A DNA stretch of 64,000 nt from Dongia_B soli (GTDB lineage Bacteria > Pseudomonadota > Alphaproteobacteria > Dongiales > Dongiaceae), in NCBI RefSeq assembly GCF_034044715.1, contig NZ_JAXCLW010000001.1, forward strand, positions 1,359,343-1,423,342, written 5' to 3'. The position numbers and the translations under genes were made by a program. Position 1 is the first letter of the stretch, and each line of letters starts with the position of its first letter. Positions 1 through 9,508 of this stretch are shown here, piece by piece. The notes under the pieces are model-generated. The model searched no databases. It worked only from the letters and a program-made list of their open reading frames with translations, and had not been told where the DNA came from.

Positions 1-3000
1 ACGGCAGCGGCTTTGCCCCTGCTGGTGCTCTGGCTGATTTTCTTCGTCCTGTTGCGACGCCAGGATTTCGCCCGGCATACGGCGAGCCTGGAAGCGCAGT
101 TGCAGCTCCTGACCTATCCCGATGAAGCAAGCGAGGCGCGGATCGCCAGCATCGCCTCGGCTTTGCGCCAGCAATCGATCGACCTCACCCAGGCCACCGA
201 TTATGCCGATAAGACCTTGGCGAAGATGCGCGATGTCTTCCGCCATCAGGCAAAGGAACTGGAGGCGGTAGCGCGCAGCAGCAGCGACAAGCAGGCGGAA
301 GTCGAGACGGCCCTGGCCGAGCAGCGGCGCATGTTGGCCGAGATGACTGCAGCGGCCGATTCCCAGCGCGAGCGGATCGAGACGGTGATCGCCGATCAGA
401 CAATGGCCCTGGAACGCCTGACGGCGGAAGGCATGGCCCGGGTGGCCGAAGCCATGGATGAGAAGCGCATTGTCATCGAGAGCATCATCGACGGCTTGAT
501 GGACCACGGCTCGACGGTGCGCGATGCGATCGAAACCGAAGCCTTGCGGCTCGACGATGTCGCTGAACGCGCTGCCGGCCGGTTGGGCGCCGAAATCGAT
601 CAATTGTCGCGCCATCTCAGCGATGCGGCGGAACAGGCGGCACGTCAGGAATCCGCGTTGCGCAATCAGGTGACTGCCCAGGCCGCGGCGCTGGAGACGG
701 CGGGTAACGCCGTTGGCGACAAGCTCAACACGACCATTGCCGATTTGATGAATGGTTTGGCGCAGTCCGGCGATGCGGCCGGCCGCCTGGCGGAAGAAAT
801 GGCGGCGCGCCTCACCACCGTGCTGCAGCAAAATCGCGACCGGGCGGCAGATCAGGTCAAGATCGTCGCCGACAAACTGGAAGGACAGATCCAGGCGATT
901 CTCGGTGCCACCCGTCATAGCGAGGCAGCGCAAGGCGAACTCCTGGCTGCTGTCGGACGCCAGGCCGATCTCCTGCAGGAGGGCATCACCACGGCAGGCA
1001 AGCGGCTGGAAGCGGTGGTGGCAACCGAACGCGAGGCCCTGGACCAGGCGACGGCGTCGGCAGCACAACGCCATCGTGAGCTTGAGCGGGGGATCGCCGA
1101 TTATCTGGCGGGCCTCAGCCAGGCGATTGACGGTCATAACAGCAAGCTCGCCGAAACGACCGGCGAAGAGGCGCGTCGCCTCACCTTGCTCTTTGAGGAT
1201 CTGCAGCACCAGGAGCAGCGGCTCACGGCAGCCCTGGATCAGCATCGCGTCGAGCTTGATCACGCGGCCGATGATGCCGCCACACGTCTCGCTTTGGCCT
1301 TGAAGCGCCATCAGGAAGTTGCCTTCGCCAGCTCTTCCGCCACGGTCGCGGAAATGACGCGCAAGACCAGCGAGATTCAGCGCAGCCTGCGCGAACAAGG
1401 CGATGCGATCATCGATACGACGCGCGGCATCGCCGATGATCTCATCGTCAGCCTGACTCAATTGAGTGACCAGATTTTGCGGACCGGCGAACAAACGGCG
1501 GCCGATAATGCCGCGCTCGAGCAGCTCAGCCGGACCCAGGCGCAGCGTCTCAGCCAGGCGGCCCAGCTTGCCGGCGAGCAGTTCCGCGCTGCCCTGGACC
1601 GCCTTGGCGGTGAGATCGCAGCGGTTGCCGCCACCACCGCCGATCGGATCGGCGGGCATGGCCGTGCCTTGAACAGCGAACTGGAGCGGCATCGGCAATC
1701 CATTGCGGAAGCAGCTCACGAGACGGTCGATCAGCTGGCCGCGCGAATTGGCGATCTTGGCCGCCGCATGGACGAGGTCGGCATCGCGGTTGGCGAGCAA
1801 TCGGAGAAACTGGCGGAACTGGTTGATCAGCAAGGCGTCCGCCTCGGCCTCGCTGCCGATGCCTCGGCGCAACGTTTCAAGGTCCAGGCAGAGGCGCATC
1901 AGGCACATCTCGACGGTCTCGTCGCTTTGGCCGAACGCAAGAACAACGAACTCGTGCAATTGCTCGACAAGCAGGCGATGATCCTGGAGGCCGCTGCCAA
2001 TCGCGGCGCCGGCCGGTTCTCGGCATTGCTGGCAGAGCAGCGCCAGCATATCGCCGATGTGATCGCCGATACCGAGGCCCGCAATGGCGAGCTCACCGCG
2101 CTGATCGATCAGCAAGGGCAACGTCTGGATGATGCGGCGGACAAGGCCGGCCAGCGCTTCCTTGACCACTTGAAAGCCCATGAGCAGCGTTTGGCGGAAA
2201 TCAGCGATCTCGCCGATCGCCGACAGCGTGAACTGGCGACGACGGTCGATGCCGAAGCGGCGCGGCTGGAACAGCTCCTTCAATCCTCGGCAAGCCGCAT
2301 CACCGACGATGTCACCCGCCATGGCGAAACCCTGGACGCTGTCAGCACGACGGCTTCGATCCGTTTGCGCTCTGAGATCGTGCAGCAGATCGCCGCCCAG
2401 GAAAAGACGATTGGCGAATTGGAGCAGCGCCTGCGCGAAATGCAGGTGGCCTTGCAAAGCCAGGGAGACCGCCTCGGGACGGCGGCAAACGAGGTGGCAC
2501 TCAAGCTTGATCAATCCCTGCAGGCGGCCTCGATCCGTTTCGCGGGGGAAGTCGTCCAGCAGGGAAAAAGCATCGCGGAGACCGGCGCCACTGCGATTGC
2601 CCGCCTGCAGGCGGAGATCGCCCAGCAGATTACGACGCAGAAGCAGGTCTTTGCCGATCTCGAGCGTCAGGCGGGTGAGATGCGCTTCGTAGTCCAGACA
2701 CAGGGCGAGAGTCTCAATGCCTCAGCTGGTGCGGCGACGGAGAAGCTCGGCCTCTTACTGCAGGCAGCTGCAACACGCTTTGCCGAGGACATCTCCCGGC
2801 AGGGCCAGCGGCTGGAGGAAACCAGTACGACGACGGCCTCCCGCCTGCGCGACGAAATCGCCGGGCAGATCGCGCTCCAGGAAAAGGCGATTGCCGATCT
2901 CATCCAGCGCGCCCAGGAGATGCAGGCCGCCTTGCAGACGCAAGCTGAAAGCCTGAAAGCTGCCGCCGGCAGCGCCACTGAAAACCTGGATCAGTTGCTG

Positions 3001-6000
3001 CAGGCCGCTTCCACCCGTTTTGCCGAAGATATTTCCCGGCAGGGCGGCCGCCTTGAGGAAACCACCACTGCCGCCGCCGAACGGCTGCGTGCGGAAATCG
3101 CCGAGCAGGCGTCGGCGCAGGAAAAGGCCATTACCGATCTCGCCGAGCGCGCTAAGGATTTGCAGACGGCACTACAGACAGAAAGCCAGCGCCTGAATGA
3201 TACCGCCGGCGAGGCCACGGCCAGGCTGACGCAACTGCTGCGCAGTACTGCAACTCGTTTCGCCTCGGACCTCTCGGAACAGGGCGCGACGCTGGAGCAA
3301 CTGAGTGCAGCCACGGCGGAACGGCTGGCCGCTGAGATCGCCCGCCATGCCGCTGCCCACGAAACCGCCACTACCGAGCTCGAAAAGCGCAGCCGCAATT
3401 TGCAGGCGCTGCTGGAGGAACAAAGCAGCCGTTTGAACAGCCTGGCCGGCGAGACCACCGGCAAGCTCAGCGAGACTCTGGCGTCGTCGTCAACGCAATT
3501 CGCCGAGAAGATGGGCGAGCAGACGAAGATGCTGGAGCAGGTCAGCGAAACCACAGCCAAGCGCCTGGAAGAGCAGATCGCGCGCCAATCGGCGGCCCAA
3601 GATGCCAGCATCCTGCAGCTCGAACAACGCAGCCGCGATCTCCAATCCACCTTGCGGGGCGAAACTGATCGCCTATCGGCTTTGGCAGAAACTGCGGCCG
3701 AGAAGTTCGAGGAACTGCTGCGACAGCAGGCTGCGGCGTTGCAGTCTACCGTCGAGGCAGTGGGTGAGAAAACCACGGTTTTGACCGCGGCAACCGTGGA
3801 ACAGCGCGAAGCGTTGATCAAGGTGGCAACGGAAGCTGCCAGCCTGTTCGAAACCGCTTTAACGAAACATGCCCAGGATATCGCCAAGGCGACGGCGGCC
3901 GCCGTGCAGGAAAGCGAAGGTCTCGCCGCCGCAGCGCGAGTCCAGGCCGAGCAAATCGCTGCCACCTTGAAGGACGGCTTCACCCGGATCGGCGATATCG
4001 GGCGGGAACAGACGACTGCGTTGCAGACGACCGGCGAAACTGCCGCAGCGCAATTGCGCGAAGTGCTGGAATCGGAAAACACTCGGATCGCCGGTCTCTT
4101 CGAAGGCATCGCCGAACAGGGACGCCAGATGGCGGCGGCGGCCGATGCGCAGTCGGCCACCCTCGGCAAGGCGACGGCCCAGGCGACCGAGGCGGCCATC
4201 ACCATGCGCGATGCCCTGGTGACCCAATCCAAGGCGGCCAATCGCGCCGGCGTTGAAATCAATGAACGGGCCGCGGAAGCGGGGCGGCAGTTGCAGGCCC
4301 ATGCCACGGAATTGGCGAACGCCGTCCAGTCCATCATGTCGAACCATGCAGCCGGCATCCAGGCCGCCAGCGAGGCGGCCGCCGCCCAGGCGGTAACCTT
4401 GTCTCAATCGCTGGCGCGTCAGCATGACGATCTGAAGGCGGCGATGCAGGAGACCGCGGAAACCACCGAGAGCATCCGCCAAGCCTTGCGTGCCCAGATC
4501 CAGGACCTGCGCGATGTCGCCGAGAAGGTGACGATGGAAGCGCAGGTGATCGGCACCGTCTTCCGCACGGAAGCAGCGACATTGACCGAGGCGGCGGCCA
4601 AGGCGACCGGCGGTGCCGGCGATTTGCAGGAATCGCTGCGCCAGCATCTCACTGTGCTCGACGAGGCGGCGCGCCTGGCGCTCGACAAGGCGGCCGCCGC
4701 GCGGCAGTCAATTGAACAGCAATGCAGCAACCTGCAGGCAGCGCTCGATGACAGCCTGAAACGCGGCGGCGATTTGGCAACACTTTATCAGACCCATATG
4801 CGCCAGCTTGGCGAGGGCAGCGAGGCGGCGAAGCGGAAGCTCACCGAAGTGGGCGAGGCGCTGCAGCAGCGCGCCGATTCGCTGGTGACGATCATCGACC
4901 AGACGGTAATCCGGCAGGATGATGTCCATCGGTCCCTCAGCAACCGCGTCGCCGCGATCGGCGAAGCCGGCAAGGCCGGGGAAGAGCAGATCGGTCAGCT
5001 TGGCGCCTCGATCGAAACGCTGGTCAAGCTGTTGCGCAACACGACGCAGGAAACCGCCCGCCAGGCCAAGGGCATCGTGCAGTCCTTCCGTGAAGGCGCT
5101 GAGGCGCTTAGCACCGTCACCCAGGCCTCGATGAATCAGGTGGGTGGCATAAAGGAAGCCTTGCGCGACCAGGTAGGAGATCTCACGACGCTCAGCAAGC
5201 AGGTCGGCGATCTGGCGGAATCGGTCCAGACCCAGCTCCGCGCGCAGATGGCGGATTTCGCCGCGGCGGCCTCTTCGGTGCGCCAGAGCAGCGATGCCGC
5301 GCGCAGCGATGCCACCGCCACCACCACCATGCTGGCCCGCCAGGTCACCATGCTGGGAGAGGCGGCCGATCGTATGAAGGCGCATCTCACCGAGGTGACG
5401 AGCGATCTCGACCAGCGGATGACCGGCATGCAGGGAGCCGCCGATCAGGCGATGAAGCGCGCCGTGAGCCTCGGCAAGCAGTTCGAGACCCAGGCCAGTG
5501 CGCTTGAGCGGGCGATCGCCGATGCCGGCAGCAAGGCCGATCAGCTCGGCCAGGCCTTCCGCAGCCACAGCGCCGATCTAGCCCAAAGTTCCAGCCTGGC
5601 GCTGGAACGGCTGGAGCAGTTGCGCCAGACCCAGCACAATGCCACACGGGATGCTTTCCTTCGGGCCGCCGGGGTGATGATCGACGAGTTGAACGGCTTG
5701 GCGCTCGACATCCACAACCTGCTCGATACCGAAATCCCCGACGAGGTCTGGAAGCGGTATCGCGACGGCGAAAAGTCGGTCTTCGCCCGTCGCCTGTTCC
5801 GCATGAAGGATTCCTACGTCATCCCGGCGATCGAACAGCGTTACCAGCGCGATGAACGCTTCCATGATATGGTCGATCGCTATATTCAAAAATTTGAGGA
5901 TCTGCTGTCCCAATCCCGCAGTGCAGATCCGGAGGCCGTTCTTGATGCCACCTTCATTACCGCCGATGTCGGCAAGCTCTATCTCGTCATGGCCAATAGC

Positions 6001-6024
6001 CTCGGCCGTGCCGTCGAACATTGA
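1..6024 (+). CDS. Giant membrane-anchored coiled-coil protein, GPR/RgsE-like (5' end outside window)
   Basis: The reading frame is open from base 1, so the true start lies to the left; about 2007 residues are visible. The visible N-terminus is a hydrophobic segment (ALPLLVLWLIFFVLL) followed by RR, which reads as a transmembrane anchor. Almost all the rest is Ala/Gln/Glu/Leu-rich heptad-like helix, broken into regular repeats listed separately. The last ~130 residues change composition and contain aromatic, globular-looking sequence ending in GKLYLVMANSLGRA. Size, anchor, apolipoprotein-like helical body and a C-terminal GK-Y-hA--hGR pattern recall the growth-pole ring protein GPR of Agrobacterium and RgsE of Sinorhizobium; this family match is from memory, not a search. 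A role in polar or envelope organisation is inferred. The ABC exporter gene follows after 29 bases. Confidence 0.72.
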   Translation, partial: TAAALPLLVLWLIFFVLLRRQDFARHTASLEAQLQLLTYPDEASEARIASIASALRQQSIDLTQATDYADKTLAKMRDVFRHQAKELEAVARSSSDKQAEVETALAEQRRMLAEMTAAADSQRERIETVIADQTMALERLTAEGMARVAEAMDEKRIVIESIIDGLMDHGSTVRDAIETEALRLDDVAERAAGRLGAEIDQLSRHLSDAAEQAARQESALRNQVTAQAAALETAGNAVGDKLNTTIADLMNGLAQSGDAAGRLAEEMAARLTTVLQQNRDRAADQVKIVADKLEGQIQAILGATRHSEAAQGELLAAVGRQADLLQEGITTAGKRLEAVVATEREALDQATASAAQRHRELERGIADYLAGLSQAIDGHNSKLAETTGEEARRLTLLFEDLQHQEQRLTAALDQHRVELDHAADDAATRLALALKRHQEVAFASSSATVAEMTRKTSEIQRSLREQGDAIIDTTRGIADDLIVSLTQLSDQILRTGEQTAADNAALEQLSRTQAQRLSQAAQLAGEQFRAALDRLGGEIAAVAATTADRIGGHGRALNSELERHRQSIAEAAHETVDQLAARIGDLGRRMDEVGIAVGEQSEKLAELVDQQGVRLGLAADASAQRFKVQAEAHQAHLDGLVALAERKNNELVQLLDKQAMILEAAANRGAGRFSALLAEQRQHIADVIADTEARNGELTALIDQQGQRLDDAADKAGQRFLDHLKAHEQRLAEISDLADRRQRELATTVDAEAARLEQLLQSSASRITDDVTRHGETLDAVSTTASIRLRSEIVQQIAAQEKTIGELEQRLREMQVALQSQGDRLGTAANEVALKLDQSLQAASIRFAGEVVQQGKSIAETGATAIARLQAEIAQQITTQKQVFADLERQAGEMRFVVQTQGESLNASAGAATEKLGLLLQAAATRFAEDISRQGQRLEETSTTTASRLRDEIAGQIALQEKAIADLIQRAQEMQAALQTQAESLKAAAGSATENLDQLLQAASTRFAEDISRQGGRLEETTTAAAERLRAEIAEQASAQEKAITDLAERAKDLQTALQTESQRLNDTAGEATARLTQLLRSTATRFASDLSEQGATLEQLSAATAERLAAEIARHAAAHETATTELEKRSRNLQALLEEQSSRLNSLAGETTGKLSETLASSSTQFAEKMGEQTKMLEQVSETTAKRLEEQIARQSAAQDASILQLEQRSRDLQSTLRGETDRLSALAETAAEKFEELLRQQAAALQSTVEAVGEKTTVLTAATVEQREALIKVATEAASLFETALTKHAQDIAKATAAAVQESEGLAAAARVQAEQIAATLKDGFTRIGDIGREQTTALQTTGETAAAQLREVLESENTRIAGLFEGIAEQGRQMAAAADAQSATLGKATAQATEAAITMRDALVTQSKAANRAGVEINERAAEAGRQLQAHATELANAVQSIMSNHAAGIQAASEAAAAQAVTLSQSLARQHDDLKAAMQETAETTESIRQALRAQIQDLRDVAEKVTMEAQVIGTVFRTEAATLTEAAAKATGGAGDLQESLRQHLTVLDEAARLALDKAAAARQSIEQQCSNLQAALDDSLKRGGDLATLYQTHMRQLGEGSEAAKRKLTEVGEALQQRADSLVTIIDQTVIRQDDVHRSLSNRVAAIGEAGKAGEEQIGQLGASIETLVKLLRNTTQETARQAKGIVQSFREGAEALSTVTQASMNQVGGIKEALRDQVGDLTTLSKQVGDLAESVQTQLRAQMADFAAAASSVRQSSDAARSDATATTTMLARQVTMLGEAADRMKAHLTEVTSDLDQRMTGMQGAADQAMKRAVSLGKQFETQASALERAIADAGSKADQLGQAFRSHSADLAQSSSLALERLEQLRQTQHNATRDAFLRAAGVMIDELNGLALDIHNLLDTEIPDEVWKRYRDGEKSVFARRLFRMKDSYVIPAIEQRYQRDERFHDMVDRYIQKFEDLLSQSRSADPEAVLDATFITADVGKLYLVMANSLGRAVEH
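1819..2241 (+). repeat. Three tandem 141-bp (47-residue) coding repeats
   Basis: Inside the giant coiled-coil gene, units start at 1819, 1960 and 2101. Each encodes 47 residues beginning L(V/L/I)D(Q/K)Q and containing a G/A-rich bend followed by -RF- and an acidic/basic helix ending in NELV-, NGELTA or RQRELAT. The spacing is exact, with no indels between units. Forty-seven residues is not a multiple of seven, so each unit must contain a break in heptad phase. Confidence 0.8.
2281..3720 (+). repeat. Six tandem 240-bp (80-residue) coding repeats
   Basis: Units start at 2281, 2521, 2761, 3001, 3241 and 3481 with exactly 240 bases between equivalent positions. Each unit carries a TRFAEDISRQG-like opening, then a RL--E--T-A-RL--EI block, a (Q/H)EKAI-DL block, and an LQ-GEAT/LQTQ-E-L block. 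The middle units (2761 and 3001) are the most alike at DNA level, while outer units are diverged, which suggests growth by internal duplication followed by drift. Confidence 0.85.
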
Positions 6025-6053
6025 CCGCTTAAGGACACGGCTGGGGACGCGTC

Positions 6054-7928
6054 ATGGCTGACCAGGTCACGACGCCCCAGTCCTCGGTACCGCCGACCCC
6101 GACACCCAAGGCGGGCCAGTGGTATGCCTTCAAATCGCTACTGCCGCATCTTTGGCCGGCCGGGCAGTGGGACCTGCGCGTTCGCGTCCTGCTCGCCATC
6201 GCCTGCCTGGTGATCGCGAAGGTCGCCAATATCTATGTGCCGATTCTCTTCAAGCACATGGTTGACGATCTGACGCTGAAACCTGGCGTGGCGACCTTGT
6301 TGGTCGTGCCGGTCGGCCTGTTGCTCGCTTACGGTCTCGCCCGCGTGCTTTCCCAGGCCTTCGCGGAATTGCGCGATGGCATTTTCGCCAAGGTGGCGCA
6401 GCGGGCGATCCGTCAGGTCGCGCTCGACACCTTCCGGCATCTGCATGCCCTGTCGCTGAAGTTCCACCTCGACCGCCAGACCGGCGGCCTCAGCCGGGCG
6501 ATCGAGCGTGGCGCCAAAGGCATCGAATTCCTGCTCTTCTTCATCCTCTTCAACGTGCTGCCGACGCTGCTGGAAATCGCTCTGGTTTGCATCATCCTGT
6601 GGAAGCTCTACGATTGGCGCTTCGCCGCCATCACCGCAAGCACGATCGGTCTTTACATCTGGTACACGCTGACCGTGACCGAATGGCGCATCAAGTACCG
6701 CCGGGTGATGAACGAATCCGACCAGTCGGCCAATACCAAGGCGGTCGACAGCCTGCTCAATTACGAGACCGTCAAATACTTCAACAACGAGGCGCATGAG
6801 GCGCGGCGTTACGATGTGGCGCTGAAGGTCTATGAACAGGCAGCGGTTAAGAGCCGGACCAGCCTGGCCACCTTGAATGTCGGCCAGGCCTTCATCATCG
6901 CCGCCGGCGTCACATTGATGATGGCTCTGGCGGCCAGCGGCGTTGTCGACAAGCGCCTGACCGTCGGCGATTTCGTGTTGGTCAATGCTTATCTTATCCA
7001 GCTCTATTTGCCGCTCAATTTCCTCGGCACGGTCTATCGGGAAATTCGCCAGTCGCTGATCGATATGGAGGCGATGTTCGCCCTGCTGCTGGTCGATGTC
7101 GATATCGCCGACAAGCCGGGTGCACCGCCGGTCCAGGTCACCGCGGGTGCGGTCGCCTTCGAGAACGTCTATTTCGGCTATGACCCGCGCCGCCCAATCC
7201 TGAAGGGCGTCAGCTTCAAAGTCGAACCCGGCCGCACTTTGGCGATCGTCGGGCCCAGCGGCGCCGGCAAATCGACCATCTCACGGCTGCTGTTCCGCTT
7301 CTATGACGTGCAACAGGGCCGCGTCACCATCGATGGCCAGGATCTGCGCGACGTGCAGCAGCAATCCGTGCGCGCCGCCATCGGCATCGTGCCGCAGGAC
7401 ACCGTACTCTTCAACGACACGGTCGAATATAACATCGCCTATGGCCGGCCGGGCGCCAGCCGGGCGGAGATCGAGGAAGCGGCGCGGCTGGCGCAGATTC
7501 ACTCTTTCGTGGCCAAGCTGCCGGACGGTTACGCGACCAAAGTCGGCGAGCGCGGCCTGAAACTGTCCGGCGGCGAGAAGCAGCGCGTCGCCATCGCCCG
7601 CACCATTCTGAAAGCACCGCCGATCCTGCTCTTCGACGAGGCGACCTCGGCGCTCGACAGCCAGACGGAGCGGGACATCCAGGCCAATTTGCGTGACATG
7701 GCACGCAATCACACGACCCTGGTCATCGCCCATCGCCTCTCCACGGTGATCGATGCCGATGAGATCATCGTGCTGGAAGATGGCCGTGTCGCCGAACGTG
7801 GACGGCATCCCGAGCTGCTGGCGGCCAATGGCAAATACGCCGCCATGTGGCGCCGCCAACAGGAAGCGGCGGCCCAGGATGCCGCGTTGATGGCGACGCA
7901 GACTGCGACCCAGCGGGAAACAGTCTAA
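6054..7928 (+). CDS. Atm1-type ABC exporter, fused permease and ATPase
   Basis: A 624-residue half-transporter of the inner membrane. Residues ~45-340 are the six-helix exporter domain and ~365-600 the nucleotide-binding domain. Visible motifs are Walker A GPSGAGKST (~400-408), signature LSGGE (~504-508), Walker B ILLFDEATS (~524-532) and a switch His in IAHRLST. The permease stretch around HLDRQTGGLSRAIERG is typical of the Atm1/HMT family (mitochondrial Atm1, bacterial heavy-metal exporters), which move glutathione conjugates or glutathione-bound species. The ATG at 6054 gives the usual N-terminal length. The stop overlaps the start of meaB by one base (TAATG), so the two are probably co-translated. 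Confidence 0.9.
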   Translation: MADQVTTPQSSVPPTPTPKAGQWYAFKSLLPHLWPAGQWDLRVRVLLAIACLVIAKVANIYVPILFKHMVDDLTLKPGVATLLVVPVGLLLAYGLARVLSQAFAELRDGIFAKVAQRAIRQVALDTFRHLHALSLKFHLDRQTGGLSRAIERGAKGIEFLLFFILFNVLPTLLEIALVCIILWKLYDWRFAAITASTIGLYIWYTLTVTEWRIKYRRVMNESDQSANTKAVDSLLNYETVKYFNNEAHEARRYDVALKVYEQAAVKSRTSLATLNVGQAFIIAAGVTLMMALAASGVVDKRLTVGDFVLVNAYLIQLYLPLNFLGTVYREIRQSLIDMEAMFALLLVDVDIADKPGAPPVQVTAGAVAFENVYFGYDPRRPILKGVSFKVEPGRTLAIVGPSGAGKSTISRLLFRFYDVQQGRVTIDGQDLRDVQQQSVRAAIGIVPQDTVLFNDTVEYNIAYGRPGASRAEIEEAARLAQIHSFVAKLPDGYATKVGERGLKLSGGEKQRVAIARTILKAPPILLFDEATSALDSQTERDIQANLRDMARNHTTLVIAHRLSTVIDADEIIVLEDGRVAERGRHPELLAANGKYAAMWRRQQEAAAQDAALMATQTATQRETV

Positions 7929-8911
7929 TGACGGTGGATGTTGCTGCCTTGGCCGAACGGGTGCTGGCCGGCGATCGGCGGGCACTGGCGCGGTCGATCA
8001 CCCTCGTCGAATCCGACCGGGCGGATCATCGGCGTTCGGCCGAGGCCTTGCTGGACCGGCTCCTGCCGGTAACGGGCAAGTCAATCCGCCTCGGCATTTC
8101 CGGACCGCCCGGTGTCGGCAAATCCACCTTCATCGAAGCTTTTGGCCAGTTCGTGATCGATCAGGGGCGGCGCCCGGCCGTGCTTGCCGTCGATCCCACC
8201 TCGCGGGTCTCGGGCGGCTCGATCCTCGGCGACAAGACCCGCATGGCGGAACTGTCGCGCCGGCCGGAAGCCTTCATCCGACCCTCGCCGGCCGGCATGG
8301 CGCTCGGCGGTGTCGCGCGCCGTACGCGCGAGGCGCTGCTGGTCTGCGAGGCGGCGGGCTTCGATCTCATCATCGTCGAGACGGTCGGCGTCGGTCAGTC
8401 GGAAACCACGGTTGCCGAGATGGTCGATATGTTCCTGCTCTTGCTCCTGCCTTCGGGCGGGGACGACCTTCAGGGCATCAAGCGGGGCATCATGGAACTG
8501 GCCGATCTCGTCATCGTCAACAAGGCCGATGGCGATCTCGCTGCCGCCGCCCGGCGGACTGCGGCGGATTACGCCAATGCTCTCCGCCTGATGCATCCGA
8601 TGCACCGCGCCTGGACCACGGAGGTCGTGCAAGCCTCGGCCCTGCAGGGCACCGGCATGCCGGAAATCTGGGACAAGGTGATCGGCTTCGAGCGCCAGAT
8701 GTCGGCCAGCGGCGAACTGACCGCGCGGCGCCGCGAGCAGGCGCGCAGCTGGCTCTGGCGCGAATTGTCGGACAGCCTGCTCGAAAGCCTGAAGGCCCAT
8801 CCGGGCGTGGCCGAACGGCTGGCCATGCTGGAAGCCAGGGTCGTCGCCGGTAAGACGACCCCGGGGGCCGCCGCCCGGGAGCTGCTGGCGCAGTTCTTCA
8901 AAGCGGACTGA
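7928..8911 (+). CDS. meaB: Methylmalonyl-CoA mutase-associated GTPase MeaB (ArgK family)
   Basis: A 327-residue G3E-type P-loop GTPase that gates cofactor loading and protects B12-dependent methylmalonyl-CoA mutase. Walker A GPPGVGKST is at ~59-67, followed by VDPTS, GDKTRM, the switch region VGVGQSE and the guanine-specificity motif NKAD. The start is the ATG in TAATG overlapping the upstream exporter stop; the open frame extends further upstream but would overlap the exporter by 80 bases. The mutase genes are not in this window. Its presence fits the malyl-CoA lyase gene at 25.9 kb in suggesting methylmalonyl-CoA metabolism. Confidence 0.93.
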   Translation: MTVDVAALAERVLAGDRRALARSITLVESDRADHRRSAEALLDRLLPVTGKSIRLGISGPPGVGKSTFIEAFGQFVIDQGRRPAVLAVDPTSRVSGGSILGDKTRMAELSRRPEAFIRPSPAGMALGGVARRTREALLVCEAAGFDLIIVETVGVGQSETTVAEMVDMFLLLLLPSGGDDLQGIKRGIMELADLVIVNKADGDLAAAARRTAADYANALRLMHPMHRAWTTEVVQASALQGTGMPEIWDKVIGFERQMSASGELTARRREQARSWLWRELSDSLLESLKAHPGVAERLAMLEARVVAGKTTPGAAARELLAQFFKAD

Positions 8912-8943
8912 CGGCCTTTCGGGCGGAAACGGCCGGAATCGCC

Positions 8944-8972
8944 TTGACCAAGCGGCCTTAAACCGGTAGAAC
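8944..8972 (+). promoter_or_regulatory. Candidate sigma-70 promoter for rpmB
   Basis: TTGACC (8944-8949) and TAGAAC (8967-8972) are separated by 17 bases, about 80 bases ahead of the L28 start in an otherwise gene-free 138-base gap. The -35 matches the consensus at five of six positions and the -10 at four of six. Confidence 0.45.
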
Positions 8973-9049
8973 CGCCGCGACTTGGCCGGAAAAGGGTTCA
9001 TCCGGCCGTTTTAATTTAGACAAATATCTGAAAAGAAAAGGATTTGGTC

Positions 9050-9343
9050 ATGGCTCGTCGTTGCGCCATCACCGGCAAGGGTGTTCAGGTTGGCAATAAT
9101 GTCAGCCATGCCAATAACAAGACCAAGCGTCGTTTCATGCCCAATCTGCAGGAAACCTCGCTGGTCTCGGATACGCTCAACCAGCCGGTGAAGCTCCGCC
9201 TGACCGTCAATGCGATCCGGACCATCGAGCATAATGGCGGTCTCGACTCCTTCCTGCTCGGCACGTCGGATTCCAAGCTGACGGACGAAGCCCGCAAGCT
9301 GAAGCGCCGGATCGAAAAGGCTGCCGCCAAGGCTGCTGCCTAA
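9050..9343 (+). CDS. rpmB: 50S ribosomal protein L28
   Basis: A 97-residue basic protein of the large ribosomal subunit. The conserved N-terminus MARRCAITGKG and the following NNVSHANN-TKRRF block identify L28. The ATG at 9050 is chosen over the in-frame TTG two codons upstream because it matches the family N-terminus and has an AAAAGGA ribosome-binding site 7-8 bases away. The Ala/Lys-rich C-terminal tail is usual in alphaproteobacteria. It is monocistronic, with a candidate promoter upstream and a strong hairpin downstream. Confidence 0.97.
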   Translation: MARRCAITGKGVQVGNNVSHANNKTKRRFMPNLQETSLVSDTLNQPVKLRLTVNAIRTIEHNGGLDSFLLGTSDSKLTDEARKLKRRIEKAAAKAAA

Positions 9344-9398
9344 GGCCGCGCTGTCCCGGGCCGTTTCGCCCGGTTGTTGACCTTGCCGGAACCGTATT

Positions 9399-9427
9399 GA
9401 AAAGCCCGCGCATGCCGCGGGCTTTTC
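9399..9427 (+). terminator. Rho-independent terminator after rpmB
   Basis: A perfect 12-base stem (9399-9410 with 9416-9427) around the loop CATGC. The A-run at the base of the 5' arm and the TTTT in the 3' arm give the classic A-tract/stem/U-tract form that can work on either strand. Confidence 0.8.
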
Positions 9428-9508
9428 CGCATTTATGATTAGCCGCGATCGCGGCCCGTCAGCACCTCGCCCGGGCATCTTCCCGGTCACCGAGGAAGGG
9501 AGGTATCG

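Noticed and set aside
2991..4358. A 455-codon minus-strand open frame in the giant coiled-coil gene
   Set aside because: Its repeats mirror the 240-bp coding repeats of the plus strand and its composition is Ser/Ala/Arg shadow sequence.
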